Shown here piece by piece: positions 1-13,500 of a stretch of 64,000 nt of DNA. Source of the stretch: Micromussa lordhowensis (taxonomy: Eukaryota > Cnidaria > Anthozoa > Scleractinia > Lobophylliidae); assembly GCA_964020085.1 (NCBI GenBank), contig OZ026600.1, positions 14,693,323-14,757,322 on the forward strand. Reading direction: 5' to 3'. How positions within the stretch are numbered: the first letter of the stretch is position 1; the number at the start of each line of letters is the position of its first letter. The notes under the pieces were generated by a model. It saw only the letters and a list, made by a program, of their open reading frames with translations. It was not told where the DNA came from and ran no database searches. A program made the translations under genes and the position numbers.

Positions 1-569
1 TAGTTCTGTGTTTCCATGGAGTAATATAGAAACACGGTTTTAAACCAATCAGCGTACGTATTTGCTTTTGGTTATTTTCTAAACTGAAATAAAATTGCCA
101 GCTATGCCAGGTTTTACCAATTTTTGCTGGTTTCCACTTCCCAGATGACAATGAAAAGAAAAGAAATAAAAACTGAACGAAACCTGCCAATGTCAACTGA
201 TGTTCGGCGTCCTTCCTGGGAAGATTCTTTTTTCTATAAAATGCAAATCGAATTCAGTCGGCTTTGATCAGGATCAACAGCACTATAACAACTCTGGAGA
301 AATCGCAAAATAATGTTCGTGTTATTTATGCATTCGTAACCTTTTTCTGTCGCTATTTTCGGACTGAGGTTCGGTATTTTCGGAGGGGGTGGGGGAAAGG
401 TGGCGTTACTTTGTTAAACGTGTGCAAACTAGTTTTGTTTGTACATAATTTTACAGTATCTAGACAAGATGAGACCAAAAACATAAAAAATGTTCAAATG
501 AATTAACATCAGGTGAGATAATAATCGATCTATTGCGCTGTGTATCTTATCGCACTCTTTACAAGGAGC
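1..569. other. No feature recognised
   Basis: AT-rich intergenic DNA. A 243-bp open frame starting with TTG at 264 has no recognisable content. Confidence 0.5.
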
Positions 570-1212
570 TCGAGGTAGGGTAACTCTAGTACTAGTATAG
601 GGTTTCCTTATAACAATGCCACATTTCTTCTTATTTTCATCAGGGACATGTTTACAAGGCAGGTAGGGTTACCCTAGCGCCACGGTCACCCTACCTGCCT
701 TGTAAACGATCTGCTTATTTCGGCTCCACAAAACAAAATATGATAAATCAGAATACCGTACAAAAGAAAACGAATTGACGTATCAATTCACAATTTGTTT
801 TGGTTTTCCTTTGGATAGAAAAAATATATGAGAGTAACGACTTTTTGCGACGAAATTTTTGCATTAATGTTTGTCGCTACTGTCGCTACATTATTTCGAA
901 TGCAGAATTGTTTTACAGTTTTGTGGTAAAATTTCTCCCAAACGAGAGAACAATTACTGTCTAAGTGAGCTTAGAAATAATGGAATCATGAGCTGGGGTG
1001 ATGCTTACAAAAACAAACTACCCTGGGTACCCTGCCTGAAAATGCCTGCTTGTAAACGCAGGTTATCTTTGAACCTCTTTGCTTGGGCTCTAAGGTTACC
1101 CTACCTGCTACCTTAGGCTTGTCCTCGGCTAAGGTTATCCTACCTGCCTTGTAAACACGTCCATGAAAAAAGACGATATGCTGGAGTACTAGGGTGGCAC
1201 TAGGGTTACCAA
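570..1212. mobile_element. Inverted-repeat DNA element (non-autonomous)
   Basis: The left part (about 572-668, with a TAACTCTAGTACTA-like outer section) matches the right part (about 1130-1210) in inverted orientation. The best-preserved section surrounds GTTTACAAGGCAGGTAGG. The same motif forms an internal perfect 20-bp hairpin (650-669 with 688-707). No coding capacity. Confidence 0.65.
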
Positions 1213-1735
1213 CAGGACCTCAGTTCCGAAGAAAAGTAGTTTTCAAGCTAGAGTTATAGCGGAAAATATAGTTCAATTTATTCTTCAGTCTTTTGTTTTG
1301 TTAGAGTCTCGGAAATATTAAGGTTGCTATACAGCTACTGATGCTGTAGGAATGCCAACCCCTTCCCGCAATAAAAACCTCAAAACTTAAATCGAGTCAA
1401 ATTCCAAGTGCATATTGTGTGTTCGAGGTTCAATCCACCTTTTTGCTGAAAACGCCAGATGTTTCCTACAAACTGAACTGAGACTTTGTCTGGGATTTTT
1501 TACTTTAAATAGTTCATCAAATAGGATTGTAAGAGATAGTATTCGTTATTTCCATGCAGAAAACAAAGCCGATCTTCAGTAATCAAAAAATCTCGTGAAA
1601 AGCTGAGTGGTTCAAGTGTGAGACTTGTCGCTCCCTAGTCACGTGCTTGTCAGACTCCTTTTCACTGAGAATTGTTGTCTCAATTTCACACTGATCAACA
1701 TGGCACCAACGAACCTTAGCTCGCAACATGGTTGC

Positions 1736-2100
1736 CACAGATACCTTTTTCAAAATTCCCTGACTTTTCCCTGATAAAAAATATCAATTTCCCTGACCAA
1801 CGATCTGCAAAATGTCAGGTCTAGTAGCGGCTTCTTTTTCTACTCGTTCATTAAGATCAAGAGTGCTAATTTTCAACAAATTTTCCTTCTTCAGTAAGGA
1901 AAATATTGTTGAGATCACAATGACCCCAAATGTTTCTTCCAGCTTTCAATGGTATTAAATTAGTCGTGTTAAATTATTTAAATTTCCCCGACTTTTCATC
2001 AAAATATCAATTTTACCTGCCTCAAAATAAAATTCCTTGACTTTTTCCTGACCTTGAAGAATTTTCCCCTGACCATTTCCTGACCTGTGGCATGTCGCTA
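1736..2100. repeat. CCCTGA-rich degenerate dispersed repeat
   Basis: Short phrases of the type 'ttccctgactttt' and 'ccctgaccatttcctgacc' recur at about 1755, 1790, 1985, 2040 and 2070. This looks like a decayed dispersed repeat. The remaining DNA from 1213 to 2520 shows nothing else I can support. Confidence 0.4.
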
Positions 2101-2543
2101 TTTTGCCGATCTCTAATTAGATTTTAAGGGAACATCTAAGGGTCTTTATGAGTTGTCCAAAAGTAGGTTAAAATGCATGATTATAGGCTGTTAAAGAGTG
2201 CATTACAAGCCAGGTCTTCACATATTGTTCTTTACAACATGCCATCGAAAATTCAAACAATCAACTGCATAATGCAGGAAGGTTGTATACTCGAAAGTTT
2301 TACACCAAATCTTCCCATCGTACGCTGTGAGTACGACGCATTGATTATGTTGGCCACTGTATTTTCTATGGCATGATATAAGATAGTTATGCAACGCTTT
2401 CTCGTGGTATACCATGAAATATCCCACTTGTCACTTGTATTTTCTTGATTATACAGACGAGCCTATATATAGGAGTAGACTTGAGGAGTACTCCATGGTA
2501 CACATAACCAGTACTTATTTCTTGCAGCTTGACCGGACGCCGG

Positions 2544-2876
2544 ATGTCAGTGGAAGCCTGGGGCTGGGGTTATTTACCGTGCCTACTGGCTGTGCTGGTG
2601 TTATGTAGTGTGACCTTGACCTGGGACGCTCCTCTCTTTGCGCCGTATCGTGAACACTATGTGGCCCAAGCGCATTATCACGGCGTAGATGTGTTCACCG
2701 AGGCGCTTCACTCACCGGCAGGTCCAGAACAGTTCATGGAGCACTTCTATGTTTGCTACGGGCGAGACGGAAGAAAAACCTACTTTAAAAAGCAGGACCA
2801 AAATTATTTCTCAAATAGAAGATTCTGGGTGATCAGTTCATCTGGAACATTTGTGGCCTCTATGCGGACTTGCTAA
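2544..2876 (+). CDS. Unrecognised short ORF with hydrophobic N-terminus, possibly a terminal exon
   Basis: I do not recognise this protein. A good splice acceptor (polypyrimidine tract ending CAG at 2525-2527) lies just before it, the first ATG is at 2544, and the frame runs 110 codons. Residues about 7-25 form a hydrophobic stretch (signal peptide or membrane anchor), followed by a region rich in Tyr, His and Pro. The first two thirds are visibly more GC-rich than the flanks, as expected of coding DNA. An AATAAA lies at 3078-3083, about 200 bp after the stop, which fits a 3'-terminal exon. The last 30 codons are AT-rich and may not be coding. No upstream exon was identified. Confidence 0.35.
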   Translation: MSVEAWGWGYLPCLLAVLVLCSVTLTWDAPLFAPYREHYVAQAHYHGVDVFTEALHSPAGPEQFMEHFYVCYGRDGRKTYFKKQDQNYFSNRRFWVISSSGTFVASMRTC

Positions 2877-3199
2877 TGCGGCGGCTCCAACTTGTGCACC
2901 GCAACTCATACTTTAAAGAAACACTCGAGGTTTTCACTGTAGAACAATTTTCGCGCAAGCAGGAAGATAGTGGTTAAACCGACAAAGAATGCCTGGGAAA
3001 CACGTTTTTTAACACTTATAGCATGAAACAGCAGCAGAAATGAGAGCAGATCAATAATAGTATATAATGTAAGAGTAAATAAACTAAAAAGTCGTAGGTG
3101 ATGTGTAACACTTGTTAGTATTTTTAGTTGATATTTATAATAATATTATAATAATATTCGTAAATACCTTGAATAGAAGCGCGTGCGCGTAAAAACTAG

Positions 3200-3470
3200 C
3201 GCGCGCATAGTTCACATGCATTTGAAATTATTGTCAAGGTCATCAGGCTGCACGGTTCGCAGCTGGAAGATGAGCTTCATTTCCAGTTGTTTGCGAAGGA
3301 TGTTGGTTCGTCTACACAAACGCATACCCCGCACCTGGACATCTGTGATACTGACCCGCCGAGTTGAAATGTTGTGCCACAGGAAACCCAGGAGTGTTGT
3401 TGCATATGCTCCTCAAATGCTCACCAAATCGACGCCCGAGATGTCGCCCAGTGTACTGCATATCCTACCA
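3200..3470 (-). pseudogene. GIY-YIG endonuclease fragment of a Penelope-like retroelement
   Basis: The minus strand reads QYTGRHLGRRFGEHLRSIC, then TPGFPVAQHFNSAG and, after a frameshift, ITDVQVRGMRLCRR...LEMKLIFQLRTVQP. This pattern (TGR-x-L-x-x-RF-x-EH, P-x-A-x-HF, later KFIFQL) is the GIY-YIG endonuclease tail of Penelope-like retroelements and relatives. It is frameshifted and has no reverse transcriptase attached. Confidence 0.65.
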
Positions 3471-3560
3471 GATGTTCCCACATCGATCGGTGAAACTGGG
3501 CGACATCTCATGTGTCGATTTGGTGAGCATCGGTGCACTCGTTGCTGTCCAAATGATTGA
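3471..3560 (+). pseudogene. Second, inverted copy of the GIY-YIG fragment
   Basis: The plus strand reads SIGETGRHLMCRFGEHRC, another copy of the start of the same domain. Together with the minus-strand copy it makes a stem of about 37 bp (3417-3453 against 3493-3530) with a few mismatches. Confidence 0.6.
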
Positions 3561-5007
3561 GTTTGGGCTGGCTTGGGCTGTTTTCTTTGCCCTGAAAAAT
3601 TCCTTATAATCCTTCACTTGACTGGGTAAACATCATGGTGAATATCTCAACCTCAGAGCCCTAGATTTCACCCCGGGACGACAACACGCAAAGAGAAGAG
3701 ATCTGAACTCGATGCGAAGGAATTGTTAAAGTATAAGAATTGCCAAACGGAAAAAAAGTCAGAAAATAGTCTATTTCTTTCACAAAAGTCAGAGTTTTCA
3801 GCGCCATTAGTATCTGCATTACACACGAGCCTTAAACGTCAGGCCTCGTGCCCTTATCTAGAGTGAACTGAATAAACCAAGAGACTTACAAATGGTTACT
3901 ATTCTTACAATTTTAATTCTTTAACGTAGAAGAAGTAACAGTTTTTTTTTTTTAAATCAGGCATTTTGTGTACATAAACCTCTGGCACCCACAGATACAG
4001 GTTGTGGGTCGCCTATCAGCCTTTAACTGGTTCGCAAATTACGTCTGTGAAGCTTACGTTTTAGTGAAGAAGTTAGAGCGAATACATGAGTTTCAGTGGC
4101 TCCGAAATGTTAATGTGTAAATTATAACCTGAAGCGTTAAGCACTCTTATTAAGGTGGAAGATGCTCCTAAGGAAACTGAAGGTTTAGCTATTTTACACA
4201 CAGGTAAAGCTCTACAACGAGAAGAGTAAGTTAGACAGCTTTCAAATTTTGCTCGTGTCTCGCTCGGGTGCACCTCACACCCTATTTAGATTGACCTTTA
4301 TACAAGAGCTCAAATTGTCACGAAAGCAGAATCATGTATACCAAGCTAACACGAATGAATAATTAAATATGTTTACATATCTATGAGTCCAAGCCAGATT
4401 TAACGAGAACAATCTTGCAAATTTACTGGCATTTTCACGAAAAATGACTTGGAAGTCACAAACACAAAGATGTGCTGCTATGTCCGACTAGAGCACTGCG
4501 CATGATCGATATCCTCTGGCGTGTGACTCAGCTTAGCTGACAAAAGCTGTCTGTCGTGCGTCAATGACTAGAAAGTAACAGAAGCAACCACACCCACACA
4601 CTCCATTTACAAAGTTTATCACCTGTGAAAGTAGTTTACCATCAAGACAATAACTTGTCACATACAGGGATTAACTCTTTCCAATTCTGTTGACGAGTCT
4701 AAGAACATGTGCTGTGTTCGGTGACCTAACGATTCCAATAATTATCTTATAGTGTTCATAAAAGAGGGCCATTGCCAGAAAGTAATGTTACCTTGTTGCT
4801 ATAGTAATCTCTGACAAAAACCACAGATGCAATTACTTATTAGAGTTCAGATTTTGAAAGGTACTTCTTCCCTTGAATAAACTAACTTATTTAACTAACG
4901 CTGTTTTAACATCACATTACAATAGACCTTTTCTTGTGATCAGTTAATCTTAGAGTAATGCTCCTGGTTGTCTACAAGTTTGTATATATATATATATCCT
5001 AAAAGTG

Positions 5008-5050
5008 CCATCATCATCGTCATCGTTATCGTCATCGTCACCATCAACGA
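5008..5050 (+). repeat. TCATCG/TCACCA microsatellite
   Basis: Imperfect 6-bp repeats (tcatcg, ttatcg, tcaccatca). Confidence 0.75.
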
Positions 5051-5458
5051 GCAAACATCGTCTTACCAGACGGTCTTTTGCACTTATCTTTCCTGATCGG
5101 ATGATCACTTGAATCTAGTATTAACTTTTCTCAACTACATGAATGAGTAAAGTCGAGAGTCTAGGCAATGGTTTGGACAACATTGCTTTGATTCTCGCAC
5201 TAAAGTGCATATACCTTAAGGTTGAAAAATGTTGTCCGTACAAGGTACCGACCATAAACAATACGACCTTATGGACTTTTTGGACACCGAATTGATGTTT
5301 TTTCCTTCTCGCACTGATGGTCACGGATGCTGATTTCGTTTAACAACACAAAAATGCTTGAAAAAGGTACTGCCATACAGTTTACCAGTCTTTCAAAAAG
5401 TCACTATGTTGTATTGTTTAGTTCTTGACAGCGTTTTTCAGTCATGTATATACAGCAC

Positions 5459-5493
5459 TGCATTATCTACACTAAACTAGTGTAGATAATGCA
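5459..5493. repeat. 16-bp perfect hairpin with 3-base loop
   Basis: TGCATTATCTACACTA (5459-5474) and its exact complement (5478-5493) separated by AAC. Confidence 0.85.
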
Positions 5494-5974
5494 ATTGACT
5501 TCAACTCTGGAAAACAACAAACGACGAGACAAGCAAGTAAATAAAAGGTCCAATTAAAAACGGAAGCACAAACACAGTGATAACAGTTTTCTGACAGCCA
5601 ATCAGGAGATGACTAATATCTTAAATTCAAACCATAAGAGTAAAATCAAAGGAGTGATAAGCTAACTGAATACTCTCAATATTCTCCTGTTATAATCACA
5701 ACCAATTGTATACTGACAAGTAAGGACAATGTAAAGATATAATAATGAAGACTAAATGCCGTCAGCTACTGGTTGCTTTAATTTGTTATACTGATCAAAA
5801 GTATACTTCTTGAAAATTTCAGAATACAAGTTATATAAACACACATCAATCTTGAAACTGTCTAATACCACATCTAGGTCTATTTAAACAAATTAATCAA
5901 ACACATCACAAAAACTGTAGCCACAGAATGTCCTTGGCTCTCAAGCTTCTCTTCAGGAAAGCTCCATTGCTTCT

Positions 5975-7527
5975 TCATTCTGACTACCAAAACAAATTTT
6001 AGAACATCAACAAACAAATGCTATAGAAACATTAGTCAAGGCCAAGTGGTCAGCTGTAGCAATGTCACAATGTTTAAGTCAGAACTGCGCTTCAGAACGC
6101 AAGTCATAATTCACTGAGCAACTTTGAAGCAAGGTTTCTAACTTAGAAATTTGAACTCAGCCTGTTGGTTGTTTCTTGCAGTACGTCTGGGAGGGCAGGG
6201 CTTTTATTGACTCAGTTCTCTTGAACTTGACTCAATATCAGAACAACATCGTTATTCTGGAACATTGTAAAGTTGGGTTGAAATTAACACTGGCTGATAT
6301 CACCCTGGATTTATGTCATGACAAGCAAATATGAAGTATTTGTATATGTCATTTCTAACTGTAACATGAGCAAGAATAAGACTCGAGCAACAAATAAAAG
6401 GCAGCAGGGCATTATCTTTTATTGTTTTGGAACCACTAATTACTGCAGTTAAATAATTGTACCTTAACATATTAGTTGGAAGCTAGAACCTTGGCCTTGC
6501 TAATAAAGTTGTACTACATGAGGTGCATGTTGAGTCTTTAATAAGAATTCTGTTATGGATCATATTGATACAAACAATTTATCTCACCTCATCTGTTTGT
6601 TTAGCTATCAGTTTTTCCAAGGTGGTGTGAATGAAGACTTGTCTAGAAAGATTGTAAAAGCACTCTCTTTTAACAACATTGCAAAAGCCATTTAATACTA
6701 TACAAGAACTGGCAGTAAAGCTTGTCACCCACTTTTTAATACTCGCACTGCAACTAAATTCAGAACTTTTCTTTAGTGAAATTGTTCCTTTGTTTTTCAC
6801 AGGAACACTTGCCTTATTTGAAATGTTACTCAAAACTTGCTCTAGAGTGGTTTTCAATTGAGTGTCCCAAGCAAGTTAGAATTATTTTTTCTTTACCATG
6901 TTGTGAAATTGTTATGAGTACAGTGAAACCTCTATTAAGTGGCCACCCCCTGTAAAGCAGCCAGTTATCAAAGTCTTGAAATTGTTCTCAGTAAAAATAC
7001 TGTAAATAAAACCCCTATTAACCAGCAAACTCTATTAATCCTGCTGCCACCTTTTGGTCATCCCGATGGGGGTTTTCTATAGTCTTTACTCCTATTAAGC
7101 GGCCACCTAAAATTTAATACTTAGTTTGGTTTTGTTTTGGACAAGGCGATAGCAGATGAGAGTCTGAAATAGAAAGTGACCACTTATTGTCTTCAAGTTA
7201 TTCAGTGCTTCCTAAGCATGTCTGTATTTGAATCAATTGAAGTTTCTACTAAAAGGTGACAAACGGTCCTTTCAAAACCATGTGTCTCACAAAATTTTCC
7301 TCGAATTTCACGGTCTCACAGTCTTGTTTTTTTGGCAATCATGTGCCTCTCACAAGCCTCTCTTGGAGTCTCAACTTTTTGCAAGTCTCAAAGTCTTGAT
7401 TTGTGCGTTTGTTTTTATAAATGATGTATGAAAGTTGTACAGTTTGATTGTTGCTTAATAAGGGTTCAACTGTATTTACATTACGCTGTCACTGGTTCAA
7501 TGCACTATGTGTCAATAGGCGGATTCA

Positions 7528-7559
<32 letters not shown>

Positions 7560-10500
7560 TGCATACGGCTTTGCGTACAGAAGGCAACATGTTAGATGTG
7601 AATTGCCTTCAGGCATCTAAAGAGCTCGTGAAACTTAGTACATGGTGGATTTTTTAGCTCTTTGAGTGTAATATTCAGGAAGAAATTGCCTTTCAAAAAC
7701 TGCAAAATTTCTGGGTGGCAAAAGCGCAAATGAGCTCATACATTCTTTGTTAAATTTTGAGTTTTTAAACCCGTGTTGCACAAAAAAATATTCAATACAT
7801 CAGGCTCATATTCACTGGCAGAGTTAATCGTACTATGATCTTTCAATATTCAGAACTGATTTATTTGTAACTCCGTCAAAAACAGAATTGCTTATGCTAA
7901 TGAGGCAAATATTGTAAACAAGGATTCCCCTATTGGAGACAGCAAGTTGAGTGGCTAGATCATAGGCTTAAGCCTTATTCTGAAAATTGAAAATTGAAAT
8001 TGACCACTTCCTCGGGTTGTTTCCAGAAGGCCCAAGTTAAGCTCCTCTGCCATGCTTGTAACATAATCAACTGGTCTGGGATTCTCCATTTAAGTTCTAT
8101 TATTTTGTAGTATTTGTTTCATTAATCCAAAACTCCCCTTACAGGAAGACAACAAATAAATTAAATTCATTATCTTTTTTCATAGTCATTGGCCACATCA
8201 ATTGTCCTTATTTTGGTGTTACAACACTCACTTCAAAACCACTATAGAGGTATGATGGTAAAAGAATGTGTCAAGATCTAACTTTAAGAGGGTGTAAACA
8301 TAAAGCCAACTTTGAGAAATTGTTGACAGAATTTCCTTTTAAGGCAGCTGGCAATGATTCACAACACTTTCCAGCACTGCAGCACTACAATAATGGTATC
8401 GAAGGGCACTTGTTGAACAAGTTGTGGTCACCTAGCAACAGTATGACCTTTTACAGCACCCTTAATTTTTAGTTTTACCTTTAAATGAAAAATAACTATT
8501 AGAACAAGATCAGCGACTATTGAGTGATATACTTGTTGAGATTGACTTTTACAAAGAAATCCCCTGTAATATATTCACTAGAGACCCAGCTGTTGTCACT
8601 GATGTGTTAGTGTGCATGTTTTTGTTGGTAACGTGGCTTCCAGTGAAGGTAACACTTACTTAGCTGGGAGTCCTCCACCTGGGGGCAAGCCTTTGATGTC
8701 CTCACTGGACAAACAATGCATTGTATAATACAAGTCAACAACTCCAGGCTCACTGCTATCTTGGAGAACAGCTACAATAGAAAAACACAATGCTACAATA
8801 GAAAACAGCTACACAGAAAAACACAATGCTACAATAGAAAACGCCTACAATAGAAAACACAATGCTATGATAAAAAACAGCTACAATAGAAAAACAATGC
8901 TATGATAAAAAACAGCTACAATAGAAAAACACAATGCTACGATAAAAAACAGCTACAATAGAAAAACAAATTGCCAATGCCAATAAATGAGGCTAAATGA
9001 AATTTAGGCAAAGTTAAAATCTAGCCAATGCTGCCATTTCCCCAGGATCTGGTGCGGGGGGTCCAGGGAGGTCTGCAGGGGCATTGTGCTTTTGCTGGAG
9101 TTGCGTTGCTGGAGTTGCTCGGCTGGCTTGCTTGCTTGCTTTCCCCCCCCTCCCTCCCACATTTTTTGGGTAAGTATCAATTTCACACACTGGTATTTCC
9201 GGTTCAGTGTTGTGTTGACAGGTGCCTGGAGGTGGGCTGTGGCTCGGTTGCCATGGTGACCTGGTGTTAATGGTGTCGTTTCAAAACCAAATCCAATTAA
9301 CACTGGAGTTCCTCAAGGAAGTATTCTTGGGCCTCTCCTTTTTCTCATCTTCTTTAACGATGTGCATAGTCCCCTTCGTCATTGTAAGATAATTACTTAT
9401 GCCGATGATACAGTGATTTGTACATCTTCAAGTGATATCGATGTGATACAAAGCAACCTTTCCCAGGACTTGGATAATCTCTCCAACTGGTTTCGTGATA
9501 ATGAACTTATCTTTAATCTGAAGAAGGGTAAATCCGAGGTGATGCTGTTTGGTACCGGAAAACGGTTAAATTTGTTTCAGGGCTGTCAAGTCAAGCTATC
9601 CGTCAATGATTCTCCCATCAACACCACTACATGTTACAAATACCTTGGCGTGCATCTGGACCCGACACTTAATTTTGAAACACATTTTCAAAAAATGTAC
9701 AAGAGGGCAGCAGGAAGAGTGAACCTCTTATGACGCATCCCTCCCAGCATTGATACTCTTAGTGCCCAACGAATTTATCAGTCTATGATTATGCCAATGT
9801 TTACGTATTGTGGCTATAATAGTCTTGGATGGTCAGAGTCCCGCAAACGCAAGATCCGCTCTATTGAGACCCGAAGCCTCGAAAAATTACCCCAAAATGC
9901 AGTCCACAGAACTGTGATCTTCGATTTTTAACAATTGACAACTTTTTACAAAAGAGAGCGTGCCGTTTTGTATTTGACTGCCTTAATGGAACTGTATGTT
10001 GTCCATTTAAAGATTATTTTGAACGATTACATCACAACGCTTTAAACGCTAGAAACAATGGGAACACAGTGAAAATACCAAAGGTCAAACTGGATTTTGC
10101 GCGCCATAGTTTTTATTTTTTAGGTGCATCGATTTTTAATTCACTGCCGTTAAGTTTAAGAAACATCAATTCTAGAATTTTATTTAGCAAAGCCTTGGAC
10201 GATCATTACTTGTAATTGCTATTGTAATTTCTATTGTAATTTCTATTGTAGTTTTTAATGGCTTTTAACTTAGTACAGTACTTTGTACTGAAGGGTTATC
10301 CTGGGCTGGGTAAATATTCCATTCATTATTGCTGAGGAGATTGCTGCCCTCCTCTGTTGCTACCTTTAAGGCACCTACCATCCACTATTCAATTGGCTCA
10401 GAGTTGAGTTGTCGTTGAGCAATAACTAAACATTTAAGACTTCTTTCATTGTTTCACTCCTCATTTCTCGATGCACAGAAAAAAAGGACTGGAAGTCATT

Positions 10501-13500
10501 TTTTCCTTTTGAAAACTGACTTCTGAAATTATTACAGTCTTGTTGTGTAAAATTCTACAAGTTAGTCATTTAATTTTATATGCGAGTCATAAAAACCTCT
10601 GAGGGATGCTTGAAGAAATAACAGGATTTCTCTTTATACCAAAACCAGTCAGAAGTTAGTGTTTTATTAGTCGGGCAGCCGACTATAGGTTTACACTCGT
10701 ATTTCTCCTCAAAGTTCATTCATGTGGATAGAGTGTTAGTACAGACAATAGAAGAACATTTACAAAAGTTTTAGGTGCTGATAAAGACAAGGTGCATCAT
10801 GATCAAATGCTAGGAAACAACAATTGATTCCATGTTTGACTGCAAAAGCAGTGGCTCTCATCAGAGTGAAGATAAACCTAATTGTCATATTTATGTGACC
10901 TCTATTTTGAGTGTTACACTTATTACCTTTTTGCTCAAAAAGAGTACATTTTCAACTGCTTTTTTCCTATTTATGCCATTAGTTTTGTCGCTTTTGTGTG
11001 TATGTTTATATATTCCATGTTGTGCAGGATGTTTGTGTGGTATCAAATAATGTGAACCTTTTCTTCAGAAGTAAAAGAACCTTTAGGAACTTGACGTTTT
11101 ACAACGTTCCTGCTACTTTACGGCTGCTATATTTGTGCCACTTTGTGGGCACTAATCACTCACCAATAAGACCACTCAGCCAATCTTAGAGTGTATATGA
11201 CACAAAACTTTTGTTTTTGTTTTATGTTAGCTCAATATGTATAATAAATCAGTGTATAGTTAAATATCCTTGAAAACTTTTTGAAATGCATTTTTTGTCC
11301 CACAAAACACGCTCACTCTAGCTTCAAATTGCGTCAGGGAACTGGAAAAGAGATTTTTGATCGGTGATGTCACGTTGTTTGCGCTTCGTGCTGCTTTCAG
11401 TCACGTAAACGAGGACTTGTGGAGTGCTTTGGTAATTACCTGTTTACTTTTGACACTCGATTGAAAACTGCTCTAATTTAATGATTGCTTTACTTGTCAT
11501 GAAATTAGATGGATAGACTCAGTTTTTAAATACTCTTGACTAAAACTGCTTGTGAAGAACAACATGGAGTCAAGCAAGCAATAATTTTTTTTCTGGATGC
11601 AATACATTTTTTTTCTCTTGAAAATATCCAACATGCTTTATTCTACTATGTGAGGAATCGGTCATTTATCACATGAGTACTGCGAGAACGCAGTTGCATG
11701 CTGTGCATTTGTTACTGCTTAGGCTGCCAGTCATCCAATAAAATCATGTCTCATTAAGATGCACAGACATCTGATGTCTGGATTGCACCCCAGAATCAAG
11801 GACTCAGACTCTTGGCAGGGTGTTGGGAGGTCTTGGCAGGCAAATGATCAGTAAGTCTGCTTTGATTGACATGTCAAATATAAGATTACCTGCTTGTGGA
11901 AGTATCCACAAGGGTCACACATTAATTCTGGTGGTGTGTCAAGAGGAGGACAGTGTGCTTTTAGGAGCTTATCATCACTGTTTTGTGACAAAGCATTCTA
12001 CTTACATATACTCGTAGTATTGCAGTAATAATTTTAGTACTAACAGCTAATTTTAATAGTCAAGATTTGCAGTTTTCATGTTCATATTGTAGTTGTCCTG
12101 ACTCAACTAGCCATCCTAAGGTGGTTCCGACTAATATATCTAAAATCTTTTTGTAACATTATTCGATTGGTTATGGTCACATTTAGAAATTTTTCTTGCA
12201 TTTTAAGTTGTGCGCTTGGTCACATAATGTTGTTCAGTTCATTTTATTTGCTTTTATAAATTATGGTACTAAATTACATATGATTATCATACATTTGGCA
12301 GGCAGTCCAGGAAGCTAATTTAAAGGACTGCCTTAGGAAAGGAGTAAAAAACTAGAATGTAAACTGTCAATGGTAGAACAAAAATATTGAGACTGAAACT
12401 AAATAAATAAATACAGAATTTATAATTGAACCATGCGTTTAAGATAAAAAGCAGCACAGCAACAACAGAAACAAGAGCAAGCGTTAGCACTCTAATCCAA
12501 GAACGTGGATTTCAATTTGGAAGTAAGTTCTTTAAGATTTAATGAGTTTTTTATTTCGTCATTTATTGAATTAAGAATTTTAGGACCTTGAAATCGAAGT
12601 GAGAATTTTTGTACATTTGTCCTACAAGGGGGGAGACGAAAAAAAAAATTATTTCTAGTATTATAGTTGTGAATTTCTTCATCAGTGAAAAACATGTTTG
12701 CTGTAATAGTTGCCATTCAAATAAGCATTTTTTCCTATTCAATCCACCTTGTAGACTGAGGTGGATTGAATAGCCTTGTATCAATGAGAAGAATCAGTCA
12801 GCCTTGACCGGATTTCGCCATCGGCTTCATCCACAAGAGATCTGGCAACAAGACATTTTATAGGCAGGAAGTAACAGTTGGTCATCAACATTGTCCAGCC
12901 AAATATGCAAAATTGTCTGACAAATTTTACACTCTGATCAGGCATTTGACTGTAGACTATATTTGTTTTGAAGTTTGTTAAAAATCACAGATTGAAATCT
13001 GTGGTTTGTTTTGCTTTAACAGCCTCTCCAGACGTGCATAAAATACTGGCTTATGCCTGAGCCTGAAAAGCTCATTGGAAAAATCATATACTTAGTACTT
13101 TTCTATTTAACCTCCTCACAATGTACTTTATACTACAAAACCACACATACCAGCTATTCTTTTCTCCAAGTCAGCATTTAGTTCTGCTTCCTATAAAACA
13201 AATAAAAAAAAAACACATTGGTCAAAACTAATCTTAAGACAATTAACAAAGGCAATAATGTCACTGTAGAGAGAAAGCATGGACTGTTGATGTACTGAAC
13301 TGTGCTGTGGTACTGGGAAACAGATAAAGAAACAAGACTCCTTTCAAGAGCTGACGAGGCTATTTAGTGTCAAAAAAAAGACAAAAACTACTCAGAATCT
13401 CAGACTGAAATTCTTCGGGGTTTATAAATTTAAGCTTTGCAATAGTAAGAAGCAAAGAAAAACAAAACCCAAGTTGTCTTGAACTCATTTGTAAGAGGCA

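Larger units (their letters stand above)
3610..5974. other. Intergenic DNA and presumed phosphatase 3' UTR
   Basis: No gene seen. Contains a short TA run (4980-4998), a TCATCG-type microsatellite (about 5008-5050) and a 16-bp perfect hairpin (5459-5493). TTTAAT near 5778 would be an ATTAAA poly(A) signal for the minus-strand phosphatase gene. Confidence 0.5.

Noticed and set aside
6679..6861. Plus-strand ORF and opposing 92-codon minus ORF near 6579-6857
   Set aside because: Only 6588-6642 of the minus frame fits the phosphatase exon 5; the rest lies beyond a CTAG acceptor and is intron.
9004..9303. ORFs on both strands
   Set aside because: Low-complexity C/T and CTTG repeats; no recognisable protein.
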